Positions 17,724 through 25,814 of a DNA stretch of 44,861 nt are shown here, one piece after another. The position numbers and the translations under genes are program-made. Source of the DNA: Candidatus Uhrbacteria bacterium (GTDB taxonomy: Bacteria; Patescibacteriota; Patescibacteriia; UBA9934); assembly GCA_003453595.1 (NCBI GenBank), contig DMOG01000013.1, positions 1-44,861 on the forward strand. The letters run 5' to 3'. Numbering within the stretch: position 1 is the stretch's first letter; each line of letters begins with the position of its first letter. The notes under the pieces are model-generated. The model made no database searches and was not told the DNA's origin. It worked only from the letters and a program-made list of their open reading frames with translations.

Positions 17724-18248
17724 ATGCTAAATTTTCCGCTCGCAGAAATCGATGTCATCCGCGCCTTAGGATTCAGGCCTCAAATCATCGGAGTTGTTCA
17801 CAGAAATGGGAAAGTATTATTTCTATACAATAAAGAATACGATCTTTGGATGTTTGCCCAAGGCGGGATTGATAATGGAGAGACAATCGAACAAGGATTC
17901 TGGAGAGAATTAAAAGAAGAGTTGGGAGAAGGTTTTGTGGAAAATCTTCATCAAGATCTAAAACTAATCCTTAAAGACGAAAGTGTATTTCCATCTCAAA
18001 CACAAGGATCAAGAAATATTACCACCGACGATGGAAAAGAAATTTTCATGAAAGGTAAATTCTATTTCGCCATCGCTGTTGAATCAGGCATTGATGAAAT
18101 CGATATTTCTAAAACTGAATTTAATGATTACAAATGGGCATCATTTGATGAAGCCCAAGAAATCCTGGCAACAATCTACCAAACCGGAAAAAGAAGAATA
18201 CTATCTTCAATCGTAGAAAAGATTAAAGAGATGGGGTTGATTGGATAA
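17724..18248 (+). CDS. Nudix hydrolase
   Basis: 174 residues with a full Nudix box: G-x5-E-x7-R-E-L-x-E-E-L-G in GGIDNGETIEQGFWRELKEE (about residues 51-70), preceded by LWMFAQGG as in RppH/Ap4A-hydrolase types. The family splits nucleoside diphosphates linked to other groups. The resemblance to RppH suggests RNA 5'-pyrophosphate or dinucleoside polyphosphate substrates, but this is not certain. A TATAGTATACA element ends a few bases before the ATG, so the mRNA is likely leaderless. Its terminator is at 18264. Confidence 0.85.
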   Translation: MLNFPLAEIDVIRALGFRPQIIGVVHRNGKVLFLYNKEYDLWMFAQGGIDNGETIEQGFWRELKEELGEGFVENLHQDLKLILKDESVFPSQTQGSRNITTDDGKEIFMKGKFYFAIAVESGIDEIDISKTEFNDYKWASFDEAQEILATIYQTGKRRILSSIVEKIKEMGLIG

Positions 18249-18263
18249 TCAAAACACAATTTA

Positions 18264-18297
18264 AAATCCACCCAACAAATGCTGGGTGGATTTTTTT
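18264..18297. terminator. Shared terminator of Nudix and GNAT genes
   Basis: AAATCCACCCA pairs with TGGGTGGATTT (11 bp), loop ACAAATGC, followed by seven T. It lies between convergent genes. Confidence 0.85.
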
Positions 18298-18306
18298 GAT
18301 GTAAAA

Positions 18307-18810
18307 TTATTTCTTTTTACTAAACAACGCCATTGAGAGGAAATCATAATACTTGCCGTTGTGGAATATTTCATCCTTCATCTTTCCCTCTGTAACAAAT
18401 CCAAGTGAACGATATAATTTAACTGCTCCGACATTATCTTTAACAACTCCAAGATTAATCTTATGAAGGTTTAATTCATCGAATCCATACGCAATCAACC
18501 ACTCCATGGCAATCTTGCCGTTTCCCTTCCCGCGATAATCGTCTTCACCAATGGCAATAAATAAATCTGCATTCTTATTTACTTTACTGATATTTGAAAA
18601 TCCCATAAAGCCGATTGGCTTGCTATTATCACAAATTGTAAAAAACTTCTTATTCTTTGACTTTTGATAATTATCAAACCAGGCCACTTCTTTCATCAAA
18701 GTCGTCTTCTGCCCCAACTCATCACCAATAAACTTATTAACCCCCGGATTACTCAACCACTTAACGCGACAAGGAATATCTCTTCTAAGATGTTTTCGAA
18801 TTTTTATCAT
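18307..18810 (-). CDS. GNAT family acetyltransferase
   Basis: 167 residues from ATG 18810 (MIKIRKHLRRD); the longer frame opens with GTG. RimI/RimJ-like layout: motif A is DLFIAIGEDDYRGKGNGKIAMEWL (acetyl-CoA loop R-G-K-G-N-G-K at about residues 100-106), then LHKINLGVVKDNVGAVKLYRSLGF (motif B). It transfers an acetyl group from acetyl-CoA to an amine; the WFDNYQKSKN start resembles ribosomal-protein or PseH-type acetyltransferases. Substrate unknown. Confidence 0.85.
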   Translation of the reverse strand: MIKIRKHLRRDIPCRVKWLSNPGVNKFIGDELGQKTTLMKEVAWFDNYQKSKNKKFFTICDNSKPIGFMGFSNISKVNKNADLFIAIGEDDYRGKGNGKIAMEWLIAYGFDELNLHKINLGVVKDNVGAVKLYRSLGFVTEGKMKDEIFHNGKYYDFLSMALFSKKK

Positions 18811-18924
18811 AAAATTTAAATGGCGGCGAAAAAGCGATTTGAACGAAGTGGGTCGCACCTCATATATTTTTTCTAAGATTAGCCAACTTTTTTTAAACTC
18901 AAAAATCCACTCAAAAATCCACTC

Positions 18925-18953
18925 TTGCTTTTCGTCCTGTATTCTGATATAAT
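18925..18953 (+). promoter_or_regulatory. Sigma-70 type promoter of the Fic-TOTE operon
   Basis: TTGCTT (18925-18930), 17-bp spacer, TATAAT (18948-18953), 35 bases before the Fic ATG. A short direct repeat (AAAAATCCACTC twice, 18900-18924) lies just upstream. Confidence 0.7.
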
Positions 18954-18988
18954 CTCATATAGTTAAAATATAAGATTAATAAAAACCT

Positions 18989-20041
18989 ATGGATCGCCGA
19001 GAAAAAAGACTTTCTAATATTCCCCAGTCAATTTGGTCAATTATCAATCAAATCGATCATCTTAAAGGACAATGGGTTGGCGGGGCAAAACTTAATCCGC
19101 AAGCACTTGGTCGTCTAAAACGATCTGTTTTGATTACTTCTTCCGGTGCCTCGACACGTATTGAAGGTTCAAGATTATCTGACGAAGATGTGGAGAAAAT
19201 GATGCGCGGATTGGTTATTAAAAAGTTTGCAGATCGTGATCAACAAGAAGTTCAAGGTTACTTCGAACTTTTAGAAAACATTTTTCATTCTTGGAAACAT
19301 ATTCCGTTTACAGAAAGCACAGTCAAACATTTGCACAAAGAATTATTGAAATTCGTTTCCAAAGACGAACGCCATCGGGGTGATTATAAGAAATCAGAAA
19401 ATAGCGTAGAGATGTTTGACGAGAACGGAAAATCAATTGGTGTGGTTTTTGAAACCACACCTGCATATCTCACGCCAAAACAAACACAAGAACTTGTCGA
19501 ATGGACAATTGATGCTTTGAAACAAGAAAAAATTCATCCACTTTTAATTATCGGAAACTTTTTGATTGAGTTTCTTGCCATTCATCCGTTTCAAGACGGT
19601 AATGGTCGTCTTTCGCGTATTTTGACAAACTTATTAATGCTTAAAATAGGGTATGAATACGTTCCGTATGTCTCACATGAAAAATTAGTTGAAGACAACA
19701 AAGCTGATTATTACATTGCTCTTCGAAAAAGTCAGGCAGTAATGAAAACCGAACGGGATAATATCAATTCTTGGCTGGAGTTTTTTTTAAAAATTTCGCT
19801 TGAACAAGCGCGCCTAGCGATCGAGCTGTTGTCAAAAGAAAATATTGAAAAGATTTTGTCGCCAAAGCAACTCGCTGTTTGGCATTATCTTGAAACTGTC
19901 AGCGAAGCAACACCTGGCGAAATCGCCAAAGTCGCTGGTGTGGCGAGACCAACTGTTTCGCAAGCTCTTGATGTTTTGTTACGATTGAAAAAAATTGAGC
20001 GGATTGGACAAGGAAGGACTACGAGGTATAAAAAAGTTTAA
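18989..20041 (+). CDS. Fic/DOC protein with inhibitory motif and winged helix
   Basis: 350 residues. The Fic motif HPFQDGNGRLSR (about residues 199-210) has the catalytic His and the anion loop for ATP. The N-terminal inhibitory helix carries S-x-x-x-T-R-I-E-G (SSGASTRIEGSRLS, about 50-63), the class II auto-inhibition type. The C-terminal ~70 residues form a winged helix (TPGEIAKVAGVARPTVSQALDVLLRLKKI). Fic enzymes usually AMPylate proteins; the HTH suggests DNA binding or self-regulation. It is the first gene of a three-gene operon with a Cys-rich protein and a TOTE-type primase-helicase. Confidence 0.9.
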   Translation: MDRREKRLSNIPQSIWSIINQIDHLKGQWVGGAKLNPQALGRLKRSVLITSSGASTRIEGSRLSDEDVEKMMRGLVIKKFADRDQQEVQGYFELLENIFHSWKHIPFTESTVKHLHKELLKFVSKDERHRGDYKKSENSVEMFDENGKSIGVVFETTPAYLTPKQTQELVEWTIDALKQEKIHPLLIIGNFLIEFLAIHPFQDGNGRLSRILTNLLMLKIGYEYVPYVSHEKLVEDNKADYYIALRKSQAVMKTERDNINSWLEFFLKISLEQARLAIELLSKENIEKILSPKQLAVWHYLETVSEATPGEIAKVAGVARPTVSQALDVLLRLKKIERIGQGRTTRYKKV

Positions 20042-20044
20042 GTT

Positions 20045-20326
20045 ATGGGTAAAAAAGTTAAATCTCTTCACGACCTAAACTGGATGTATGTCAATATTTG
20101 TACGAAAAAATGTTGCCACAATAGCGAGAAGCAAAAAACTTGTTATGACCGCATGAAAGAAATTATCAAAGGTCGTGAAGATTATTTGATCGAGTGTCGA
20201 GTGTTTATTAAAGTTATGCGAGAAAAGCACAAAACATGTTCGTTGCCCGATGCGGAATTTTATCAACAAGAAAGAAGCTTTTGGAATAATCACGACTGTC
20301 CGATTTGTCGAAAGTTAGGACTATGA
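20045..20326 (+). CDS. Small Cys-rich protein of the TOTE operon
   Basis: 93 residues, not recognised. It holds CTKKCCHNSEKQKTC near the start and CPICRKLGL at the end, so metal binding is likely. It starts 3 bases after the Fic stop, and its TGA overlaps the ATG of the primase-helicase (ATGA at 20323), so the three are translated together. Its constant position suggests a helper or sensor for the system; that is inference. Confidence 0.7.
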   Translation: MGKKVKSLHDLNWMYVNICTKKCCHNSEKQKTCYDRMKEIIKGREDYLIECRVFIKVMREKHKTCSLPDAEFYQQERSFWNNHDCPICRKLGL

Positions 20327-22470
20327 CCGACGAACAGATCAATCTTTATCTTTCCTTGTTTTGTGGCCGAACCGATGTTTATGCCAGACGCTGGGAAAAA
20401 GGTGAAAAATCCGGTTATTCTCCGGCTTATGATTTTAATTGGACAGAATTTTTAGCTCACAAAAATCATGGCGGTACCATGAGTAGTTTTGAAAATAAAA
20501 CCGTCATTCCATTAACTCCGGAGGTTATAAAGAAACACCTTGCTGGACGTGATGTTGTCGGAATTTATCCATTATTGGAAAACAACACCTCGTATTTTAT
20601 CGCCGCTGATTTTGACGGAGATAACGCTTTTGTTGAAGGACAAAAATTGATTCAGATTTGCAAGGAATTAAACCTGCCTGCCTATTTAGAAAAATCTCGT
20701 TCCGGCAACGGCGCTCATGTTTGGTTATTTTTCGAAGAAGCTTATCCGGCCGTTCGCAGTCGGATTATTCTACTCGAATGTATTCATCAAGCATTAAATC
20801 TTTCGGCTTTTGATAAAGAAGTTTCTTTTGATCGTTTATTTCCCAACCAAGACACACAAAGTGGCAAAGGTTTCGGTAACCTTATTGCCTTGCCGTTACA
20901 AGGCCTGTCCGCAGTACAAGAAAAAACTGTCTTTTTGGATTCCGAAACTTTAACTCCATACAAAGATCAATGGAGTTTTCTTGAACAAATCCAAAAGATT
21001 TCAACTAAAACTCTAGACACAGTTTTCACCAAAATTACTAACGATGGAAATATAATCGAGGCGCCTTCCAATAAAGACAACAAACTCGTTCTTAAACTCA
21101 AAAATGGCATCTTGGTTTCAAAAGTATTACTCGACAAAGCAACAATTAATTTTATCCGCGAAGAATTGAATTTCCCCAATCTTGATTATTGGCTAAAAAA
21201 ACGATTAGGTAAAAGTGTCTATCAAACGGAAAAGTTTTTTAAGTTAATCGAAGAGGATGGTGAAAACGTAATTTTGCCACGCGGATTCTTAATCAAACTA
21301 ACCGACCACCTGCGTTCTCGGGGCATCCCTTTCAATCTTCAAGACGAACGAACGTTACTACCAGAAGTAAATTTCTCATCAGTAATTGAACTTCGACCAG
21401 AACAAGAAAAAGTTGTTAGTCTGGCTATGGAAACCGAACAAGGTGTTATTGTGGCTCCACCGGGAAGTGGGAAAACCATTATGGGACTGGAACTGATTGC
21501 CAGGCGATCACAACCAACCTTGATTCTCACTCACCGTCGGCAAATTGCTAACCAGTGGATTGAACGTATCCAAACATTCTTTAACATTCCTAAAGCACAT
21601 ATTGGTCGGATTGATGGTGTTAAAAAAGTAATCGGTGAAAAAATAACCGTGGCTATGTTGCAAAGTCTGTCACGACAGGAAGATTTGAAAGATTGGAAAG
21701 ATAAGTTTGGTACGGTTATTGTTGATGAGTGTCACCATATTCCAGCCAAAACTTTTCGAGAAATTGTTGCCAATATCAATGCCAAATATTGGTATGGTTT
21801 AACAGCCACGCCAAAACGTAAACATAACGACGAAAAACTTATTTATCTGTTTATTGGAGATGTAATTATTGAATTGTCAGATAACCCAGAAAAACAAAAC
21901 GAAACAGAAGGATTCGAAGATACTAAAACCGACCGCCGGGTTGTCGTCAGAGAAACTGAAATCGAAGCTCCTTTTTCCTTTACGGCCGACAATTACCAAA
22001 TTCTCGCGAGGATTGTTTCCTTTGATCAATCGCGAAACAAACTCATTCTTGATGATATTAAAAAACTGGCGACAGAAAACCAGAAGATTTTGGTTTTGAG
22101 CGAAAGAAAAGAACATCTCGAAGTATTGAACATGTGTCTCAAGGGTGTTTGCGAAACAATTATCATAACCGGTGATGATTCAACATTTGCCAGAAAGACA
22201 AAATTTGCTCAAATTGAATCTGGACACTATCAAGTTATTTTGGCGACCGGCCAATTGTTCGGGGAAGGAATTGATATTCCTGATATTCAGACAATAGTTT
22301 TAGCTTTCCCATTGGCTTTCGAAGGCAAGCTCGCTCAATACATTGGTCGAATTCGTGGTCAACAAAAAACAGTTTACGATTACCACGATGCCAAAACCAA
22401 ATTTCTAGATCGGCAGTTTAAAAAACGTAAGAAGTTTTACAAAGAGAATGGGTTTAGAATGGAAAAATAA
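20323..22470 (+). CDS. TOTE-type archaeo-eukaryotic primase fused to SF2 helicase
   Basis: 715 residues. I chose ATG 20323, coupled to the upstream stop; the longer frame opens with TTG. The N-terminal AEP domain (~1-220) has the TOTE pattern: DVYARRW, GIYPLLENNTSYFIAADFDG with catalytic D-x-D at about 95-97, SRSGNGAHVWLFFEE with the sGxH motif, and FGNLIALPLQ. The SF2 helicase has Walker A PPGSGKT (~380), DECHH (~469), TATPKR (~493) and motif VI IGRIRGQ (~676). TOTE systems are predicted conflict elements that copy or unwind nucleic acid against mobile elements. A separate nuclease is not seen next door. Its terminator is at 22475. Confidence 0.85.
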   Translation: MTDEQINLYLSLFCGRTDVYARRWEKGEKSGYSPAYDFNWTEFLAHKNHGGTMSSFENKTVIPLTPEVIKKHLAGRDVVGIYPLLENNTSYFIAADFDGDNAFVEGQKLIQICKELNLPAYLEKSRSGNGAHVWLFFEEAYPAVRSRIILLECIHQALNLSAFDKEVSFDRLFPNQDTQSGKGFGNLIALPLQGLSAVQEKTVFLDSETLTPYKDQWSFLEQIQKISTKTLDTVFTKITNDGNIIEAPSNKDNKLVLKLKNGILVSKVLLDKATINFIREELNFPNLDYWLKKRLGKSVYQTEKFFKLIEEDGENVILPRGFLIKLTDHLRSRGIPFNLQDERTLLPEVNFSSVIELRPEQEKVVSLAMETEQGVIVAPPGSGKTIMGLELIARRSQPTLILTHRRQIANQWIERIQTFFNIPKAHIGRIDGVKKVIGEKITVAMLQSLSRQEDLKDWKDKFGTVIVDECHHIPAKTFREIVANINAKYWYGLTATPKRKHNDEKLIYLFIGDVIIELSDNPEKQNETEGFEDTKTDRRVVVRETEIEAPFSFTADNYQILARIVSFDQSRNKLILDDIKKLATENQKILVLSERKEHLEVLNMCLKGVCETIIITGDDSTFARKTKFAQIESGHYQVILATGQLFGEGIDIPDIQTIVLAFPLAFEGKLAQYIGRIRGQQKTVYDYHDAKTKFLDRQFKKRKKFYKENGFRMEK

Positions 22471-22474
22471 AACA

Positions 22475-22504
22475 AAAACGATCCATACAAATGGATCGTT
22501 TTTG
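22475..22504 (+). terminator. Terminator of the Fic-TOTE operon
   Basis: AAAAACGATCCAT pairs with ATGGATCGTTTTT around loop ACAA, directly after the stop codon. Confidence 0.85.
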
Positions 22505-22598
22505 TTAAGACAATTTTAGGTACTCGAGTCGCCACTCATGCACCGAATGTTTTTTAAAACACCACAAAGCACCCGGATTTCTAGATAAAAAATTGTCC

Positions 22599-22686
22599 TG
22601 GCGGAGAGGGAGGGATTCGAACCCTCGATGCCTTTCGACATACCGCCTTTCCAAGGCGGCGCACTAGGCCACTATGCGACCTCTCC
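22599..22686 (-). tRNA. tRNA-Ser(GGA)
   Basis: 88 nt with encoded CCA. Acceptor GGAGAGG/CCTCTCC, anticodon loop TTGGAAA (GGA), long variable arm ATGTCGAAAGGCAT as in tRNA-Ser, T-arm GAGGG-TTCGAAT-CCCTC, discriminator G. Its first 36 bases are repeated at 22976-23011, upstream of a GIY-YIG gene that ends inside this tRNA. Confidence 0.93.
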
Positions 22687-22926
22687 GTTATTTATTAATC
22701 TCTTAAAAGCCTGACCACCTTTATAAGATTTTATTTTTCTTTCTCTCTTAAATGCTTCATCCTTTGTATCAAAAACTTCAGTATATATCAATTCCCATGG
22801 ACCTTTATTTTTAGTTGATCGGTTCGCTCCGCTGTTATGGTCTCGTAATCTCTGATCAATATTAGAAGTCATTCCGATATAATATCGACTGTTTGAAATA
22901 CTTTTTAAAATATATACCACAAACAT
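22672..22926 (-). CDS. GIY-YIG endonuclease-like protein (UPF0213 type)
   Basis: 84 residues from ATG 22926 (MFVVYILKSISNSRYYIGMT). The GIY-YIG core is present: VYILKS...YYIG, then Arg in DQRLRDHNSGANRSTKNKGPW, and the catalytic Glu region YTEVFDTKDEAFKRERKIKSYKG. Such single-domain nucleases act on nucleic acids, and related domains occur in homing enzymes. The stop codon lies inside the first 15 bases of tRNA-Ser, and a duplicated tRNA 5' half lies upstream, so the gene appears inserted in the tRNA locus. A perfect 10-bp hairpin (CCTCTGGCGG/CCGCCAGAGG) lies between the tRNA half and the ATG and includes an AGGAGG-like site. Confidence 0.85.
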   Translation of the reverse strand: MFVVYILKSISNSRYYIGMTSNIDQRLRDHNSGANRSTKNKGPWELIYTEVFDTKDEAFKRERKIKSYKGGQAFKRLINNGEVA

Positions 22927-22975
22927 ATTCAATAGCCTTTTTCCTCCTCTGGCGGAACCCCGCCAGAGGCGGTGG

Positions 22976-23011
22976 CCAAGGCGGCGCACTAGGCCACTAT
23001 GCGACCTCTCC
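22976..23011 (-). repeat. Duplicated 5' half of tRNA-Ser(GGA)
   Basis: 36 bases identical to 22651-22686: acceptor strand, D-arm and anticodon stem up to TTGG in the anticodon loop, then the match ends. It lacks any 3' half, so it is not a tRNA. It lies between the promoter (23023-23051) and the GIY-YIG gene. Confidence 0.88.
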
Positions 23012-23022
23012 ACTTCGATCGA

Positions 23023-23051
23023 ATAGTACAGTTTTTGAGGTCATTATTCAA
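23023..23051 (-). promoter_or_regulatory. Promoter of the tRNA-Ser / GIY-YIG locus
   Basis: On the minus strand TTGAAT (23051-23046), 17-bp spacer, TACTAT (23028-23023), starting about 12 bases before the tRNA half. It would drive the half tRNA, the GIY-YIG gene and the intact tRNA as one transcript. Confidence 0.6.
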
Positions 23052-23293
23052 GCACCGGGGTATAATCTCAATATATCATGAAAAATTAATCTTAATAAAA
23101 AGCAACAATTGCAAAAAATGCAACAGTTGGTTATTCATCTATGTCACAATATTATTGAACCAATCAATAAAACCAACCACCCGGAATTTCCAAATAATCA
23201 ATTGAGTTTTTTTTACTAAAATAGATACCCCGTACAAAAACCGCTTTTCTTGCTACATTTTTCAAACTGAATCACCCCTAACAAGGAGCTCCT

Positions 23294-23761
23294 ATGGACC
23301 TCGAAAAAATTCAGGCGTTCTTTTTTCAAGCAATGGTGGAAGGTTGGGCTACTTGCGATCAGAAGATCATGATCGCTGAGATGCCTGGCTACAAAGCAAT
23401 TCCGTTTCGTGATGGGAAATTGTCCCTTCTTGACAACTACTGTGTCAACCCAAATTCGCCATATTCCGCTGGCACCACAACCATCTGGCATCAAGATCTG
23501 CCTGTCTGGCTCATGAACTATGGCGGATGGTATGACAAAAGAGCTATCGCTTTTCTGAAGCGTGCTCTCAGCCAGACCTATAACGCTCACCAGTTCGTTG
23601 GTGGGCGCGGTCCGCTCGTCTACACAGAAGGCAATTTGATCTATGTCAACCATGTGCGTCTCAACGACTTTAGAAAGTTCGAAGGACGCGAAGAGGTACT
23701 GGACGCTGACATCGGCGAATCTCTAGGCTTCCATCAATACTGGGGAATGAGTCTGATCTAG
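23294..23761 (+). CDS. DUF5680-like protein
   Basis: 155 residues. The pattern fits DUF5680: a helical start, W-H-Q-D-L-P-V-W-L-M-N-Y-G-G in the middle, a conserved R-G-P-L-V-Y and a late DFRKFEGREEVLDADIGESL with HQYWG. The domain has no known function. Unlike its neighbours it has a strong ribosome site, AAGGAG five bases before the ATG, is clearly GC-richer, and has its own terminator at 23781. The sequence 50-80 bases upstream resembles that of the GC-rich genes at 39587 and 40726, so it is probably an acquired unit. Confidence 0.7.
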   Translation: MDLEKIQAFFFQAMVEGWATCDQKIMIAEMPGYKAIPFRDGKLSLLDNYCVNPNSPYSAGTTTIWHQDLPVWLMNYGGWYDKRAIAFLKRALSQTYNAHQFVGGRGPLVYTEGNLIYVNHVRLNDFRKFEGREEVLDADIGESLGFHQYWGMSLI

Positions 23762-23780
23762 ACTCTACCAGATCACGCGA

Positions 23781-23811
23781 TCGACCATCTATTAAACGGT
23801 GGCCGATTTTT
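23781..23811 (+). terminator. Terminator of the DUF5680-like gene
   Basis: TCGACCATC pairs with GGTGGCCGA (one mismatch, one wobble), followed by five T. Confidence 0.65.
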
Positions 23812-23849
23812 GCATCTATTTTTTAAAAATTTGATATACTATATTAGCT

Positions 23850-24533
23850 ATGAACCCATACTTTATTGCTGTAGCTGGACCCTCGGGGGCTGGGAAGTCT
23901 CTGTTTTGCCGGATATTGCAATCACAATATTCTAATGTCTCGCGTTTAAAGCTTGATGATTTTTTTAAGGATCTTAAAGATGTGCCTATGATTGATGGTT
24001 GTGTAAACTGGGATAATCCAGATAGCTTGAAATGGGACGAAATGATCCAGGCTGTTAAAGATTTAAAAGCAGGCAAGCATGCCATGGTTCCCCACTACTC
24101 TCGCAAAGATGATTGTTGTGTGGGTGAAAAATGTGTTTTGCCAGCCGAGGTTATGTTGTTTGATGGATTTATGACTCTTGTCAATCCCGAACTTCGCGAC
24201 CTTATTGACCTCAAACTTTACTTTGATCTTTCCGAGGACAGCCAAATTAAACGCCGGAAAATACGCCAACCATGGGTTGAAGATGATTATTTAAACAAAA
24301 TCATGATTCCAGCTGCTCGCCAATTTATCATGCCCACCAAACAATACGCTGACCAAGTGATTAATGCTGAGATGCTCCCTGCTGGGGTGGCTGAGCAATG
24401 TATTAACATCATCCACGCGCGATTTAAGCAGGTAAAAGCCTCAGACCTGGAGAAATCATCAGTCTCCCATCTTTACAAGCCAAACAGCTATCAATTCTCA
24501 AGTGTAAATCTAAAAAATACATCAAAGTTATGA
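23850..24533 (+). CDS. Uridine-kinase-like P-loop kinase
   Basis: 227 residues. Walker A GPSGAGKS (about residues 10-17), then LKLDDFFKDL, the DD-x-F motif of uridine kinase / phosphoribulokinase types, NWDNPDSLKWDEM, and HYSRKDD. VMLFDGFMTL takes the place of the usual hhhhEGxhh, with Asp for Glu. It probably phosphorylates a nucleoside or similar small molecule. A TATACT box ends 9-10 bases before the ATG, so the message may be leaderless. It overlaps the next gene by four bases. Confidence 0.8.
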   Translation: MNPYFIAVAGPSGAGKSLFCRILQSQYSNVSRLKLDDFFKDLKDVPMIDGCVNWDNPDSLKWDEMIQAVKDLKAGKHAMVPHYSRKDDCCVGEKCVLPAEVMLFDGFMTLVNPELRDLIDLKLYFDLSEDSQIKRRKIRQPWVEDDYLNKIMIPAARQFIMPTKQYADQVINAEMLPAGVAEQCINIIHARFKQVKASDLEKSSVSHLYKPNSYQFSSVNLKNTSKL

Positions 24534-24850
24534 AAATGACATTCACACTTGAGCAAGTCCCAAATCCTTTAGCGGTTTTGCGCCGGGCCGGATATTCCCC
24601 CTTTACTGATCCTGGAACAAAAAAAGAAAGCTTTACTCTAAAACCAACCGCTGGCTTTTATCCTCGTTTTCACCTCTACTTAGGAAATGAACAAGGCAAG
24701 GTAATATTTGACCTTCATCTTGACCAAAAAAAACCAGGCTACGGTAGCAACCACATGCACAACGGAGAATACGACTCACCAACTGTCCAAAAAGAACTAA
24801 TGCGCATTGCTGGTTGGGTAAATTACGAAGCAAAGAATAGGGAAAAATAA
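24530..24850 (+). CDS. Hypothetical protein coupled to the kinase gene
   Basis: 106 residues, not recognised. Soluble and beta-rich: FYPRFHLYLGNEQGKVIFDLHLDQKKP, then HMHNGEYDSPTVQKELMRI. The H-x-H near GYGSNHMHNGEYD could bind a metal, but this is only a pattern. The ATG overlaps the kinase TGA (ATGA), so the two are translated together and may act in one pathway. The terminator follows at 24857. Confidence 0.65.
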   Translation: MKMTFTLEQVPNPLAVLRRAGYSPFTDPGTKKESFTLKPTAGFYPRFHLYLGNEQGKVIFDLHLDQKKPGYGSNHMHNGEYDSPTVQKELMRIAGWVNYEAKNREK

Positions 24851-24856
24851 CATACC

Positions 24857-24884
24857 AAAAACCCACCATTTCGGCGGGTTTTTT
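24857..24884 (+). terminator. Terminator of the kinase pair
   Basis: AAAACCC-A-CC pairs with GG-C-GGGTTTT around ATTTC, followed by T-rich sequence. Confidence 0.7.
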
Positions 24885-24889
24885 GATTT

Positions 24890-25100
24890 TTTTATCTTAT
24901 CCCCACTTCAACTAGAAGGAGAAGTCTTCTAAGTCCCCCTCCCCATTTCGACCGGAGGGAGAAATCTTCTCACTTTGATCGAGCTCGAGAAGATCTCTCT
25001 CCTTCTTCACTAAAGTTATGAAGGATCCATTGAAGCTTTATGCGAAGATGGACTGGGCGTCGAGATGGGAGGTGAGAGTTATGTCGAGATGGGGAAAGTC
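24890..25100. repeat. Repeat-rich intergenic stretch
   Basis: No gene. It is built from short recurring pieces: GGAGAAGTCTTCT, GGAGAAATCTTCTC and GAGAAGATCTCTCTCC (inverted), plus TCGAGATGGG twice and its complement-like CCCCATTTCGA. It looks like decayed palindromic repeat units downstream of the DsbA-like gene. Confidence 0.5.
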
Positions 25101-25101
25101 T

Positions 25102-25806
25102 TTACTGTGCCAAGATCTCGTCGATCATTCCGGTGAAGGTCTCGATTGGATATGCTCCCGAAACAAGCTGACCGTTGACAAATGTGGCTGGTGTACCTGT
25201 TACTCCGGCTGCAACTCCACTTGCTTGATCTGATTCTACTTTATCCAAATACTTTTGACTTTCGTAACAACTTGAGAATTGATCCAAGTCAAGCTTTAAA
25301 TCTCCGGCTAGCTCTGTGAAATAATCATCACCTAATGAATCTTGGTTCTCATACAAAGCATCAGCATATTCCCAATATTTGCCTTGCTCGGCAGCACACT
25401 CTGATGCAAGTGCAGCTGGGATTGCCTCTGCGTGGATTGAGCTTAATGGGAAATGTCGGTAGACCCAAGCGATATCATCGCCATATTGATTGTACAAATC
25501 AACCATGGTTGGATTATGTCGTCCACAGTATGGACATTCAAAGTCCGAATATTCAATCAATACTACTTTAGCTTTATCTAAATCTCCGCGAATATGATCG
25601 CCCTCATTGATCCCTGCTAAAACAATTTCTGCGCCATCGCCAGAGCCATCGTCCTGCACAACCTGGTCGTCGGTTATTGTCTTTCCACTGCCAAAACTTG
25701 GTATTCCTCCACCAATAATCATGGTAATGACAACTCCACAAACTAGCCCAAAAACAAAGAGCATTTTTGGATTACCATCGAAAAAACTTTTTGTATTATT
25801 TTCCAT
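25102..25806 (-). CDS. DsbA-like thiol oxidoreductase, membrane-anchored
   Basis: 234 residues. One N-terminal membrane segment (about residues 15-34, FVFGLVCGVVITMIIGGGIP) anchors a thioredoxin-fold domain outside the cell. Active site C-P-Y-C in DFECPYCGRHNP (about 91-94), helical insert, and cis-Pro loop GVTGTPATFVNG (about 200-211). It resembles the BdbD/DsbA group that puts disulfides into exported proteins. It may be recycled by the thioredoxin/DsbD-like protein at 11054 or by a partner outside the window. Located 8 bases after gatA on the same strand. Confidence 0.88.
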   Translation of the reverse strand: MENNTKSFFDGNPKMLFVFGLVCGVVITMIIGGGIPSFGSGKTITDDQVVQDDGSGDGAEIVLAGINEGDHIRGDLDKAKVVLIEYSDFECPYCGRHNPTMVDLYNQYGDDIAWVYRHFPLSSIHAEAIPAALASECAAEQGKYWEYADALYENQDSLGDDYFTELAGDLKLDLDQFSSCYESQKYLDKVESDQASGVAAGVTGTPATFVNGQLVSGAYPIETFTGMIDEILAQ

Positions 25807-25814
25807 AGAATTAA

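Noticed and set aside
18811..18850. tRNA 3' end before the GNAT gene
   Set aside because: The sequence resembles a T-arm and acceptor ending in GCCA on minus, but the T-stem does not pair and no 5' half exists. At most a remnant.
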